Below the pieces are notes generated by a model, which saw only the letters and a list, made by a program, of their open reading frames with translations, searched no databases and was not told the origin of the DNA. Below, piece by piece: positions 25,065 to 37,480 of a stretch of DNA of 64,000 nucleotides. The stretch's first letter is position 1. Each line of letters opens with the position of its first letter. Made by a program: the position numbers and the translations under genes. The DNA is from Bigelowiella natans CCMP2755 (taxonomy: Eukaryota; Cercozoa; Chlorarachniophyceae): positions 62,001-126,000 of the forward strand of contig ADNK01002758.1 in assembly GCA_000320545.1 (NCBI GenBank). The letters are read 5' to 3'.

Positions 25065-25393
25065 GCAGGATATTTTGCTCTGCCAGAAATAGACTTTTTT
25101 TTATAAAGTTGTTGCTCAGGCACAAGCCTTGCGTACATCTCACACGCACTTCTGTAGGCAATCATGTGATGGCCATCGCAAAGGGGATTCCTCGTCTGCT
25201 TCAACGTAGAATTGTTGATTCTGTGTGAAAGACGGCATGTTGGATTGCAGCAAGCATGGTGGATAGCAGCGTGTTAACTAAGTGAGCCTGTCGGAGGACA
25301 AGACTGTTTGTGGAACCACAGAATCCCAATTGTTCATGCAATGCAATTCTGCTGCATTCTGCTGCATTCTGCTGCACGTGTAAAAAAAGAGCA
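25065..25393. promoter_or_regulatory. Short head-to-head spacer, DOMON-Hint / EF-hand genes
   Basis: About 330 bases between the - strand start at 25064 and the proposed + strand start at 25394. It contains a triple repeat of ATTCTGCTGC at 25343-25377. No other motif recognised. Confidence 0.4.
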
Positions 25394-26685
25394 ATGCCTC
25401 AAAATCCCGGAGCCTTACCCCGATTCTGGTCTGCGACATCATTCTTTACTAGTCGTACCGAATCTTACAGCCTCTTATCTCTTCTTTATATTGAAAATAT
25501 TCAAATCGCAGGAGGATTTTGTAAAGTATGGATAGAATTAGATGTCGTAGATAGTAATTAGGTATTCCACTAATAAATATCAATTCATCGATTCCAGCCT
25601 TGTGCTCGCAGAGAGGGACATCTACCATCGCATCCACTGTGAGCAGCACTCTATGCTTATTTAATGAGCTACTCGTATGACTGGATTTGCAGGAGCATTA
25701 GCAAATATATGATCTAAGAGAAAGCTGATTAAATTGGATGCGTCCTTGACAGGTGGATAGGGGTCGGACTTCTACATGATGCATTATTACAATACCAACA
25801 GCAAACAAGTCGTCAAGCAGGTTGTAATGAGTACCACTGATTTATGAGTTTCAATTACTTGGATATTAAATCTATTATTGATGGTGGTTGCTGTGGCGAC
25901 ACTGACGAATACCATCCAAACATAGAGGTTCCAGCAAGCTGATAAAGATAAAGATGGAAAACTCTCTGTCGAGGTAACCATTGGTGAATGGTTACAAAAT
26001 ATGAAAATAAACAAACGTTTGAAGCGTCATTTACGTAATACACACCTAATACGGTTTGGATGCTTTGCAACGTGTTTGCCATTGTGATGGAATTTTAGTT
26101 CTTAACGAAGTTCTCCCTGCTTCCTGGCTCTTACTACCTGTAGGAATTTAGGCTGCATCTAAGCCAATGTTTGTCAGCAACAGAGGAGCAGGCAGGATTT
26201 TTGATGCATCAATTTGGTATTAAAAACTGTTCATATATTTGTCTTTTTTTCCCTTCATCTCGCATACTCGCAACATGAAACTCACGTTGATTTGCAAACG
26301 TATAACTATTCTGCTTGCTGGCTGCCGACTTCGCGTTGACTTCTTTGGCATTAAATCTTCGTATTGGACGATTTTGGGATTCAAGACACAAATCAAGATC
26401 ATTATGTAATTCAAGAACTTGGGGAAGGGGGGGGGGAAGACTGTAGTGCGCATATAGTATGCTGTGTAAGATTTCTCACACGATTTATGGCTCTTTGTGC
26501 ACCAAATATTTACATGATCCTCCTCATTATGGCGATTTTGTTATCCTAGTTATTTTTAATGTTTAATTTTCTTCATCACCAATGATTATTCAGATAGATG
26601 AGAAGGAGTTCACAGTTTTTGTCGAGTATGAAGTATTGGTACGCGTGCGCCACGTGCATTACTGCTTACACACACACACACACTA

Positions 26686-26745
<60 letters not shown>

Positions 26746-27279
26746 GTATGTATTTATGTTTCTTGACACCATTCATTTTTTATTATGATAGGCCAGGAAA
26801 GATGTTTCCTGCTGCCAGGTAATGTATATTTTAAAATCGTCGTCATGACAAGCACTGTTATTGAGGCTCTCTCTCTACACACCTAGGCGGCGATAATTGC
26901 CTTCTTGACTTTGTTCGCATATTGCTGTTGTATATGTACTCTGGGACTGGTAAGTCATGCCGAATGTGACACAAAGATAATAACGGGCTAGCAGGGGGAA
27001 TGGGGGCACAATGGTAGGGAAGGATGAGGATAAATATGCTCTTCTTTTCGGTTTGGCAGCACTATAATATATCGACATTTGTATTTCACACGCAGGCATG
27101 TATACCTTTCTATTTCTATATGGAAGATATTGAAGTAAAGAACCGGAAGAAAATATTAAATAAGGTGAATAAAATCAGATAGATTTGCAACTTCTATCAT
27201 GGCTAACACTTTCTCTTGATATTTGGTACAGTTGACACAACTGTCAAAGCAAGTCGAACAAAAGAGAGAAAAAGTGTGA
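25394..27279 (+). CDS. EF-hand calcium-binding membrane protein
   Basis: The C-terminal half is solid: exons 25930/25935-25973, 26144-26216, 26386-26405, 26594-26638, 26792-26818, 26887-26949, 27096-27164 and 27232-27279 all join in phase. They encode a first EF-hand (loop DKDKDGKLSVEEF), a linking helix (LHLSQCLSATEEQAGFLMHQ), and a second EF-hand split across three exons (loop DTNQDHYIDEKEF). Both loops keep acidic or Asn residues at positions 1, 3, 5 and Glu at 12; the usual Gly at position 6 is His in the second. Next come a transmembrane segment (AAIIAFLTLFAYCCCICTLG) and a charged, helical C-terminus ending KQVEQKREKV. Calcium sensing at a membrane is expected. The 5' part is uncertain: ATG at 25394 (MPQNPGALPRFWSATSFF) is a candidate, but I could not link it to the EF-hand exons. 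(AT)n and (CA)n runs lie in an intron at 26670-26742. Confidence 0.7.
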
Positions 27280-28160
27280 CGGAACAATTCTAATTGTTGA
27301 AATCAAATGTCAACAGTACGTATTCAAATAAGTTCTTGCACTACTCTATGACTGTGCTATGCATTTTGTTAGTTCAAATGTAGATTAATGAACACTTCGA
27401 ATCAAACCTTCCCACAATTTTTCCCCGCACATGCATGGTATCACAGAAATCTAGAACTGAAGAATTGCATTAAGTGATTCATGAATACCAGCCTGATGCT
27501 TCATCGATGGCTTGCACATTGAGGCATGAGCAATTCTTTTCATCACATTGTGTTTCACCCGAGCGCATCGATCGTGGCTAGGTGGGAACAGTCCAATATC
27601 CATTTGCTGAACACCCAGATGCCCACCCTTCAACAAATCGGCTCGGCTCCTAGCTAGCTAGCCAAATTTGTCATTGCACGCTACTAGCAGCTCAGAGTTT
27701 TCAACAACCAACACCAGCAGGCTAGCTAACTAGCACTAGAGCAGGGCGTTGACAAGTCCTCGCAATGGCTTTTGTTGCGCAGGCGCTGTTGCATGCATTC
27801 AGTTGTTTCCCACGCCGTGGCTTTTGCGATGCGCGTGCGTGCCATGTGTGGCATTTTGGCATCGATGCAAAGTTCGGTGTTCAATCTAGCAATGTGCGTT
27901 CAATGTTCAGTGTTCAAACGATGCCTGCGATGCTCATTTCTCATCCTTGTTTGCTGCACGCTGCCCCAGTTGTGCAATGATGGACAAAGTGACACTGTTG
28001 TGCACATCACACGCACACACCTGGATTCGCACGTTGAATTGAGCGTGTCGCATCATTGCAACCAACGCACCCTAGCGCCAGCACCAGAGCACGCTGGCAT
28101 CGCAAGCACTCACAGTTTTCCCCAGCTCCAGCTAGCCAGAGCTAGCTTGCTAGAGAGCTC
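27280..28160. repeat. Non-coding stretch with CTAG-rich island (about 27640-28160)
   Basis: Follows the stop of the EF-hand gene. GCTAGC/TAGCTAGC clusters lie at 27650-27735 and 28125-28155. Between them is a stretch of GC-richer sequence open in several frames (a 172-codon frame from 27772 among them) with no recognisable product; I take that as compositional. Confidence 0.5.
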
Positions 28161-28731
28161 TGCATGGGATGAAAAGGAGCTGCAGGAGGAGCGAGAGTTG
28201 TCTTGCGTGGACGGACGGGACAAACGAGCAGTTCCGGAGCACTGGAAAACCGAGAGTTGCTGTGGATGGACAGGACAAATGAGTCAGTGAAGTGATTTGA
28301 ATTCACAGCGGTTGAAGGGACCATGTTCCTAGCTGAACATGGGTCCGTGCGACGTTGAAGATCGATTTTGAACACACGGCGTCAAAAGATTGATTGACTG
28401 AATGAAGTGGGTGTTTTCTTCTTCATTGGTTGGCGTCTGTCTCTTGGTTGGACAAATGTGGCAAATAGATGCGGTTTCCACCTTGAGACAACAAACGCTC
28501 CTGTGTGATGCTGCCCATGCCCGCTCATCATTTTGGCGTCTAGCGTCACGATGGTGGTGGTAGTGCACAATGTTTTTTCCCCATTTGTTAGGAGGTTTCG
28601 ACGAACGTTGTGAAACCTAGGCCACATCAAGCAGTGCGACAAAGAATATCCCAAATTTGCGATCGGAATTGCACGTCCCATTTGTTTGCCACAACGTTTT
28701 CCGGACCAAAACTCAACAAGCTACATGCATC

Positions 28732-29577
28732 ATGATGGCCACCGGCATGCAGATATCCACTGCAGATGGTAACGTTTTAATTCATTTTCACCGCTTTGGG
28801 CATGCTAACGTCTTTGTTTGTTACAAGGAGTCGCTCACGGTTTCATTAAAGATGAAAGTGACCCAAGCATTTGGATGAAGGCTGTGAAACAATCAGGATT
28901 GCCCGATGGATTTGCTCGTGGTAGCAAATTGAGCACAAAACATTAAGCTCGACACCTCAATTTTGATTGCAGACTCAGCAATGATTCCATGTAATTTGCT
29001 AGCGTTGACTTACATGCTTTTGTCAACATCAGACATCTGTTGCATCATTGCTACCTGCGGTTTGTACGCGTGCTGTTGGAACCCCATCGCTGCTTTTGAC
29101 AACAATGATCCCAACAAGATGACGAACATTACGTTCAATGACACTACGAAGGAAGTTGGAGTTCGAGTACGATCAAATTACACTTGAAATGTGGCTATGA
29201 CTCCATCTCATGATGTAAACATTTCAGGAACCAAATGCAGACATCAAGACATACAGTTATGCATCCATTGTACCAAAAGTAGAGATGAAACACACTGGTC
29301 TGACTGTCAACAATCAGCCTCAGTATGCTTTCTTCATCAGCCAACAGTCAGGTTCGCATCGAGTCTCTGCATTCCGCATCGAAACCTTATCTTAGCCTTT
29401 TTTGCAGGAGAATCAATTCAGATTGGGACTGAATTTTCAATGGTCCCAGGTTTGACGTTGCAATCCTATCTGAGCTTCGTAGGCGCTAGATTGGGTGGAG
29501 CGCAAGGTGCAAATGCTCCCAACAACGACTCCACTCCTGCAGCGACCAACATGGAGAAATCCGTTCAAATGATGTAG
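28732..29577 (+). CDS. Unknown small five-exon gene between two CTAG islands
   Basis: Exons 28732-28768 (start ATG 28732, but coding may begin further upstream), 28831-28920, 29033-29166, 29228-29351 and 29408-29577 join with consistent phases through four short GT-AG introns, which supports a real gene of about 184 residues. Visible features are a hydrophobic Cys-rich segment (DICCIIATCGLYACCW), an Asn/Asp/Thr-rich stretch with a possible N-glycosylation site (NITFNDTTKEVG), and a C-terminal region SIQIGTEFSMVPGLTLQSYL. I recognise no family. It is the only gene that breaks the alternating strand order, being in tandem with the EF-hand gene, and CTAG-rich sequence lies on both sides. It could be a late insertion. 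Confidence 0.5.
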
Positions 29578-30370
29578 AAAGCTAGCTAGAGTCGGTCGAT
29601 CAGTTTGAACCTCCACAATTGACCTCGTGACAATGATGGCTGCGTCTTAGTTTCATCAAAAAATCATCATCAACAACAACGACCAAGTTTTGTGAATGCT
29701 TTGGCACGTCACATTTAGATGTGTCTTGCGACCGAACACACGTCTGGACGCACATCTAGACATGGTGGTTCGCAGAAATTATGCATTTAGTTGTGTGTGC
29801 TCCAGAACAAGCATTTCTTTTATGGTGTGAACAACACTCCAGAAAACTAGACAAATGGATCAATCTAGAAATTGCACATCTTGATATGCTAATGCGGTCC
29901 AAATCGAGATCGAAGTAGATGTGTGAAGATGAAATGCAAACACTGTGAACTCTAGAACAAGTGAAGGTCCAAATTGTGTAGATCGCTAGATCTGTCTAGC
30001 TATCTAGCTTTGCTATTCGTACTAGTGTGGTCTAGAAGGTGCTCTAGTGCTGCTCGAAACGGACATCTCTGATCTAGCTAGCTAGATATGCTAGCATGCT
30101 AGCATGTGCAAATGCTGTGAACGCAAATTAACACGGCTAGACGGGCTTTCCATCTTTGTGGCTCATGACACCATCTAGCCATGCTAGCATAATTGTAATG
30201 ACTAGATCTAGAGATGAGCGCTAGAGCGTGAAAGGCTACCTAGCTACGTGATTAGTAGTTTAGCAGAAACAAAGAAGATGCAATCTAGCAATCTACCGAC
30301 TAGTTGACATGCAAATGCGAAATGTGCAACGATGTAATTCTTTCGCAACGTCTTCTAAGGTATCTAGCAT
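29578..30370. repeat. CTAG/palindrome-rich island (3' side of the small gene)
   Basis: Dense in CTAG (AGATCTAGC, GCTAGCTAGAT, ATGCTAGCATGCTAGCATG near 30060-30105). Shares a phrase with the 21.7-kb island: ACATCTCTGAT.TAGCTAGCTA followed by TATGCTAGC, here at 30063 and there at about 22190. No coding sequence recognised. Confidence 0.75.
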
Positions 30371-31143
30371 GAACATGATGATTGATGTGCAACATCCACA
30401 ACACAAAATGGTTCATGATGAAGCATGATCACAAGCTTCGAATTTGTTGTCTCGAAAAATGTCGTATCTCAGTTGTCATGACAACCAAGCCTCTACTTTT
30501 GCATCTTCGTCCGCTGATGAACAATATCATGGTTGGGAAACGATTATCCAAACCTGAACGAAGAGGTCTTTAAACGTTGGATTTTTCACCTTGCTCTTTT
30601 AGTTTCCGAAGTAACAAGGAGTTTGGGGTCCGAATTCCAACATTCTTCCCTGTGTAAGGTCCAACGTCTAGAAGGAGAGAATCTCGGCCATTCACAACAA
30701 CTGAATCTGCTCGACTTTCCACAATTGAATTTCCTGCCTGTGTTTTTTTAATTTGAGACCATCTTCAGATTGGTCTGTACCAAGTAGAAGTAGAATCTCA
30801 AAAACACCGTTACCGATTCATGTGTGATAAATGATTGCTCAGTGTCATCCTGCATCTAGCAAGTCATTGATATTTTATATTTCAAAGATCAGATTCATAT
30901 TTCATAACAAGTATTACAGACATAAATATACCACTTGCAAAGTCAAAAGAGAGCCCCTTTTCGAAACAGATGAGACAGAGGAGGTCCTTCTGCTGATTCC
31001 TTTTGGGGTTTCAATGGACTTGCCTGAGATACGGTGTCGTAGATACTTTATGCGCGTTTCCTGCAGCTGTTTTCTTTTCCATCGTTCCCTTTTTATTTTA
31101 CTCATAAGCTGAGTGACATGTGAAAAACATCAGTGCAATTAAT
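30371..31143. other. Unassigned spacer before the kinase gene stop
   Basis: AT-rich, without microsatellites. Short frames on both strands (up to 93 codons) have no recognisable content. Likely includes the 3' UTR of the - strand kinase gene. Confidence 0.4.
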
Positions 31144-34100
31144 TCAAGAAATCTTGTTTGTTGAATTAAATACCTCCTGGGCCATCAAAAGGTAATCGCG
31201 GGTACCCTTTGAAAAATAATCATCTAAGTCTTTGCCTTTCTCTAATGCTTTATCCGGTTTAACCATCTCTCTAACATTGCTTCCGCTTCGATATCCCTGT
31301 TTCCTTTCTATACTTCGGAACACCCTTTTTTCCTGAATGTAGAGGCATTTTCTAATCAACGGTTGCAAAGATGAGCCGATATTTCTTTTTGAGATCAGGG
31401 ATTGAAGAATAAAAGGATGCTTTAGCATGTCTTCAGCGGAAGGCCTGATACGGGCATAGACTTATTAAAAACGCCGTACAAGCGAATAATAGCTCATCTA
31501 CCTTTTCTTAGGGTCCTTTATCAGACACACTGCTAGCCATTGTTTGAATAAAGATGTCCAAAATGGCATTTTGAGAAAGTGGAGAGGAGCTGGGTTTACA
31601 GCAATAGATCTCAATACACGAAGTCGAGTTAATTGAGCATATGGTGGTTCGCCTTCTGCAATTTCAATCGCTGTGATACCAAGAGACCTGAAATATATAC
31701 AATACGTATCTACATTATATCTACACATACATACACATATGAAGGAAATTTATTTTAATATCTACATGATATATCTAATATGCATTATTTACCAAATGTC
31801 TGCTTTTGCATCAATTGTTATAGCCGGTTTATGTGCCCCACCTGAAACAGCTTCCGGGGGCAGCCTAGTATATAACTACCATTTAACAAAATTAAATTGA
31901 AATTTATACTATTACGCACCAGAGTGGAGATCCTAATATTTGATTACATCGAAGTGTATCCTTAATATGGTGGCTAACTCCAAAGTCGGCAAGTTTTACA
32001 CCTCCACAATGTGTCAAAAGAATATTGTTGGCTTTAATATCTCGATGTATTATCCCCTGTAGATTACAGAAACCCATCAATAGATATGATGGCACCACTA
32101 ACATTTATGCACCTTCTTATGAAGATAGGATAATGCTGAGAGAACAGAGGATAGGATATAGGAGATCTGAATATCGGTCAGCTGAGCTCTTGTTGTTTCC
32201 AAAAGTTGCATCACCGAACCAGCATCACATAAGTCCATCATAATCCATAGCCTCCCCTGAAAAATTTTCGTGGTTTCAACTTACCAAGCTTATTAACTTC
32301 TCATCCTTTAAATTATTTAATGAATTGCCTTGTTATCTGGTCCATGCGAACCGTAATATGAAACAATTTTCGGATGTTTTATTTGCTTGAGTATTTGGAT
32401 CTCTTCCATTAGGTCTCCTAGGTTTTCCTGCATTTGGGTGGAAGTTGTGATAACGCTCTTCGCGACACGGGACATGTTTACATTACCTTTTGATCTGAGT
32501 TTAGATTTGTTGACGACTTGCAAACTATCTCGGTAACATTTTCATTGTCTTCGACGTTCTTTAAGATATCTGTTTCTAATCCCTCATTCAAATTTGCCTT
32601 TGAAATGTTTTCAGTGGTCTGGAGGTTTAGGATCTTTATAGCCAATTCGAACTTGGCCTTCTTCGAGAAAATATTTTTGTTATGAGTGATCTGCAAAAAA
32701 ATCAAAGAGTTCCCTTCAAACCTTGTGTACTGCCCTCCATACAGTGGCGAAGGAACCTTCTCCCAGCTTTGACTTCATTTCGAAAGCCTAGCACACAGAT
32801 ATCGGTCAGTATATTTCGATTTCACGATGCCAATACCCAGCATATCATCATAAAAGAATAATCAATGCTAAATAGTTTAGATGACATAATAACCTCCTCT
32901 AGAGACTGCCCGGTCCATCTTAAATCCCTTCCAACATGTGTCAGATGGGTCACATTGTAGGGAGCTGAAACCTAAGAAACATATATCAACCATTTTTAGT
33001 GCCCCTTCGCTCAATAACATAAATGATTTCGCAATATAAAAGAATTTACTTCAGGATCCCGCACGCTATTTCGAGAGAACAATGTCTGGGTGCTATGATT
33101 TAGTGATTTGACTCTAACACCTTTATTATTGACACAAGATTCATAATTATAACAATATACTATATCTTGCAATAACTTCAACCTTTTGAACCATTTGTGG
33201 TTATAGAATTGGCTGGTGTCACTGCTGGTTTCTTCCAATTAAGAGGATTATACCCCGAATCTGGTCATTATTAACCATTCTGGTAAATAAAACGACATTA
33301 CTCTAAGGGGAACCTATCGACCAGAACTACGACGCCTTCCTGAATGCCACCGCGACATAACTCGGGGTATACTTTGAATGGATTTATGAGCATAAAGACC
33401 TAATAGTGTATAATGTATTTCACTTATGAATTCAAAAGCATATGCAGAATACCTTTTAAAGCATCCATCGTTGCATTTCTCATTCTCACCCGAGCAGAAT
33501 GATTAAAGCGCCGTATTCGTTGTTGCTGTGTTGAGGATGCACCTAGGGAATTTTTAATCATACTAATACCTGGTTTATGTATGCACCCTACCAGTTAGGT
33601 CTTGTATTGTGGACGTAATTACTGATACCTATGACGGTTACTAAATTCAATAGTGCCCTTTTAATTACAAGAGAATGTTTAAAATGTAAGTCAAGTTGCT
33701 AATATATCAGACCCAATTTTGATGCTCGGGGACATTCTTACATTGGAAGTGTAAAGGCCTATTCCTTTCCGCACAGTGAATGAGTATGCTAAAAAGAGGC
33801 GTTCCTGAAGTATATACATCATTAATTATGATTTTCTGGATATTGTTTTTTTCCTACCCATTGGAAAACCAGCAGTTTCTTTCTGTGTGCCACGATCAGC
33901 GTTTCGTGTTAATTTGGCAGTGGAATACTTGGAATCTGTGTCCTTTGAACTAACTTCTGTGGTAAGTTTTAAAATACATTATGTCGCGCTGAGTACAGAT
34001 GTACTGTTTTACCTTCAAGGATCTCGTCAAAGTCAGTTGAGCTTGTATCATCATTATAGTCATCCTCAGTCTTCTGAACGGCTGTATATGCAGTATGTAG

Positions 34101-35651
34101 ACCAATTTCACCACAAATCTCATTCTTTATCGTACACCAAAGAAGTAAATCTGAGAATAGATAAACTCGTCGCCTCTTTTTCTTTCTTCCAGTAAGTAAT
34201 ACACCAGACTTTATTAGTGTCCGCCCAGGAATCTTGTATTCATTTTGTGGCAAAAGTTGTCTCGGAATCTTTTTTCTATCGGCGTATCTTTCAACATAAG
34301 ATTGTCCCCATCGAAATTTTCTTATGATTCTTTGGAGGCGACTCGTAGAGTTTGATTCGCAATACATAAGGTATGTGGACAGCAGTCGTATGTAGAATAA
34401 AATCTTGGTTAAAGGTACAGACATGAGTTGCTGAAAGCCTCCTTTGCTTCGTAAATCTGATGGAAACTTCATCCATTCCACATGGAAGGAAGGTAACTTC
34501 TGCATACCATTCGGTATAATACTAAGTGTTTTAATCAGAAGATCCGATAAAATCTTGAAACTCTTGCCGAACAAAACATATTCTTTTATTAACCCACGAG
34601 ATGCATTGCTGAATGCCTTTATCAGGCTTGTGGAAGCGATTTCTTTCATAAGAAGTTTATGAATGGATTCTATCCGAATGAGCTGATCCTCAAATTGTGT
34701 AATATATAGAGTCTCTTCAAACGATATTCCAAGTTCATCATCTCTCTTTTTTCCTGAGTCAACTATTGTTGCGCTAATAGACCTTTCTCTAAATCTGAAA
34801 TAGTTGTTAATGGAATGGACAACCCTGCGCAGAGTAGATAAGTCCTCGATGTATTTTCTATCGACTGATAAGAGACGTGATCTTTGCAAAAATAACTCTT
34901 CTTTTTGTTGGTCCAGAGATGTCTCCGAATCCTTAAGTGAATCTTTTGTGCCGTTTCTACTTGACAGAATTTCGTGTCCTGATGGCTTTAAATTGTAGGG
35001 TGTCGATTGAGGTCTGTCCAATTTGTATTGTCCTTGGAATTTTGAAGGTCCTGTGACTGGCGTCTTTGGTGAAACGATTTTGTAGACGTCTTTAGAAGCT
35101 GGATTTCCGCCCATGCTCTCCTCCGATATTCTCATTTGGTTGGAATCAAATATCTTGTGACTTGGTTCAGAATCCTCGATGTAAAAGGACGCCATGCTAC
35201 CTTCACTCATGTAACTATGAACAGCGCGAACATCATCTTTACTTTCTCTACGTATTAAATTCTTTGTTTTCCTTATTGACGCCCTTGGAAATGGTGAGGG
35301 GATGTCAGGGCATTCCAAGTTACTTTTAGCCAAACCTTTTTGATTCAGTAATTTTACACCGGTATCAATTACTGATTCTGGAGGGGTTTTCCGTTCTAAT
35401 TCTGAAATATCTTTGATTTCTTTTCGAAGACCAGATCTTGCATCTGCAACACAAATATCGCTCTGTATTTTTAAATGAACAATCAAATTCAACATATGAA
35501 CATATTTTCAGCTATCTTCCATGATTACTGACCGAGATCATCCGAAAAATGCCTTGATCGGACGCGAGAATGCACAGGCGTCGTTGTAGGGGGGGGAGGC
35601 TCCACAGTCAATAATGGAACATCACCATCTCTGTTAACATCCCCAATATCT
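31144..35651 (-). CDS. RhoGEF (DH-PH) - CRIB - STE20/PAK-type protein kinase
   Basis: A Rho-family signalling protein. The largest exon (35443-34013) holds a disordered region and then a DH domain (from [20 protein letters not shown] to [20 protein letters not shown]) and the start of a PH domain ([29 protein letters not shown]). Smaller exons follow. The one at 32971-32894 is a CRIB/PBD motif, [19 protein letters not shown], that would bind active Rac/Cdc42. It joins in phase to the kinase glycine loop ([16 protein letters not shown]), ATP lysine (FELAIKIL), alpha-C Glu ([12 protein letters not shown]), hinge ([12 protein letters not shown]), catalytic loop ([10 protein letters not shown]), DFGVS, an activation segment ending SPLWLPPEAV and [17 protein letters not shown]. 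It ends with [20 protein letters not shown] at 31144. All catalytic residues are present, so the kinase should be active. One intron (donor at 32328) starts with GC instead of GT. Kinase and CRIB exons are firmly linked; the join from PH to CRIB across 33.2-34.0 kb is likely but includes one exon pair whose phase I could not settle. The 5' end probably extends upstream. Confidence 0.85.
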
Positions 35652-35760
35652 TAATAAATAATAAATTAATCGCCAATACATAAAAGATAACATATTCTGA
35701 ACCTAATTAGAACACAATCGCCAGTTGTGCTTTCATGACCCTAAATGTGATTCAAAACAA

Positions 35761-37480
35761 TCAAATCCTATTGCTTTTCAACTTTCGACACATTTCTCTC
35801 ATCTGATACTCTCTCGAGAAACGCAAATCAATTCTTACTAAGGGACTAAAATTTTGTCCCTTTGAATTCATACTTTCAAATCCTTTCTTCACCTTTGTAT
35901 CGGCATCAATTGAAGGAATCTTGTTTTTTTTAGTTTTGTTCTTTCCAGAGTTTCCATCATTTTTGCACAATCTGGATTTCTCGTTTGGAACATAACTGAG
36001 CTTCCATGTAATGGCTGCAGACTGTAAATTTACTGGGGTTTTTGGTTTCCGTACAGGGGGCTTCTTAAGGATTTTTTTCTTCATTTTTGGGACAGATTTG
36101 CTTCGGAACTTCATTTTTGCAGATTGCATCTTGTTGGAAACACCCATTGAAGCTATCGTCAGCCTTGTGTGATTGGTAACTCGTTCCTGGTTCGCACTTC
36201 TACAACGAGATCTCCTCTTTCCCTTCATTACCCTTTTCGGGGACCGTTTGCCTTGAACTCTGGAATCTCTTGATTTTGACCTATTTCTTCGCGGGCTTTG
36301 CGTGGCTCTTTTTATACCCGTATAATATGTAGCTCCTGTAGAAAATGTTCTTGTTTTGGACAACTCTTTCCTTCCATGCATCTTCCGAACTCTGCCAGTA
36401 ACTTTCCAACTATTTTTCGGTGAAAGTGACCGAGCCTTTCGAATTGATAATGGTCTTTTGAATGAAATGTGAGGGTTTCCTGTTTTTGATGACTCTTTCC
36501 TTCCATGCATCTTTCGAACTCTACCTGGAACATTCTCATCCTTTTTAGGGGAATGTGACCGAGCCCTTCGAATTAATAATGGTCTTTTTAATGAGAGATT
36601 AAGAGATGGGTTCTTCATGTTTTTGAGACTTTGATTCTGATTATCAAATTTTCATATTGTAGAAATATCAGGGTGCTTGAAACTTTGATTACAGTCATTA
36701 CTTTTTTGTTGTTGGAATTCTTCGAGGTATAATTTCTTTTCGTTTTACGGATGATTGCTGAAATACGAATGGCCAACTGAGTTTTAAATTTTTAATTTCA
36801 AGGATATTACAACGTGATTGCATGCGTTAGATTAATTTTTCACGTAGTAGAGCAGGTAGATTAATCTTCAATTTTGTTTCAGGGGTATCTTCGGCTTTAG
36901 CATCTTGATATGATTCAAAAACTTGTTAAGGTATCAGCTGTAGAATATGTAGCTTATTGTCATAAATCTACATTGTTTCTTGTTGGTTTTTATGCTTTCG
37001 TTCGACACAGTTGCCTAAGATATAGTTGTTAAACCTGTAAATCAATGCCCAAGAATACTATACCTTTCTTCGAATTGATAATTCTTTGGGTCCTTTCTTT
37101 GCCTCCACGTAGTATACAAGCCGTCCTGCTGCGCTCGCCGATCGTTTTATGATTCGGCTTGGTCGTATCAGTCTCTGAAATGTAACAAAAATCACTTGAA
37201 ACAAGAACGATAACAGATAACATGCAAGAATGTAGTTCTAACATCCACTGCATGTGCCTTAGAACATGTTTCTTTGTCTTTCCAAAAAGAAAGACGCTTT
37301 TGGAATCCTTTAGTTGCCTATAGATAGGAATAGAGTGATGCACAAGAACGTCAGATCAGTCATTCAAATCCGCACGTACCTTTGTTGATGCTGGAGGAAC
37401 AGATCGTTTTTTTTTTTCTTTTTCATAGGCACTGTTTTCACGTTTAGTTTACTGAAGACTTTCGTTGAGGCAGGGGGAAC
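35761..37480 (-). CDS. Lys/Arg-rich protein with internal repeat; possibly 5' part of the Rho kinase gene
   Basis: A long basic exon runs from about 36650 to a stop at 35761. It contains a repeated unit of about 50 residues: LKRPLLIRRARSHSPKK...GRVRKMHGRKESSKTG, then FKRPLSIRKARSLSPKN...GRVRKMHGRKELSKT. SPKK/SPRR motifs are frequent, as in proteins that bind DNA or are phosphorylated by proline-directed kinases. Upstream exons near 37175-37060 (KTIGERSRTACILRGGKERT) and 37480-37385 (SVPPASTKVFSKLNVKT) appear to belong to it. It lies on the same strand just upstream of the DH-PH-CRIB kinase, about 110 bases away, so it may be that gene's N-terminal region spliced past the stop, or a separate small gene. 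Function unknown. Confidence 0.5.

Noticed and set aside
27772-28290. A 172-codon + strand ORF as a gene
   Set aside because: Two other frames are also open here, composition is GC-rich, there is no recognisable motif, and no splice-consistent neighbour was found. It remains possible that it is a 5' region of the 28.7-kb gene.
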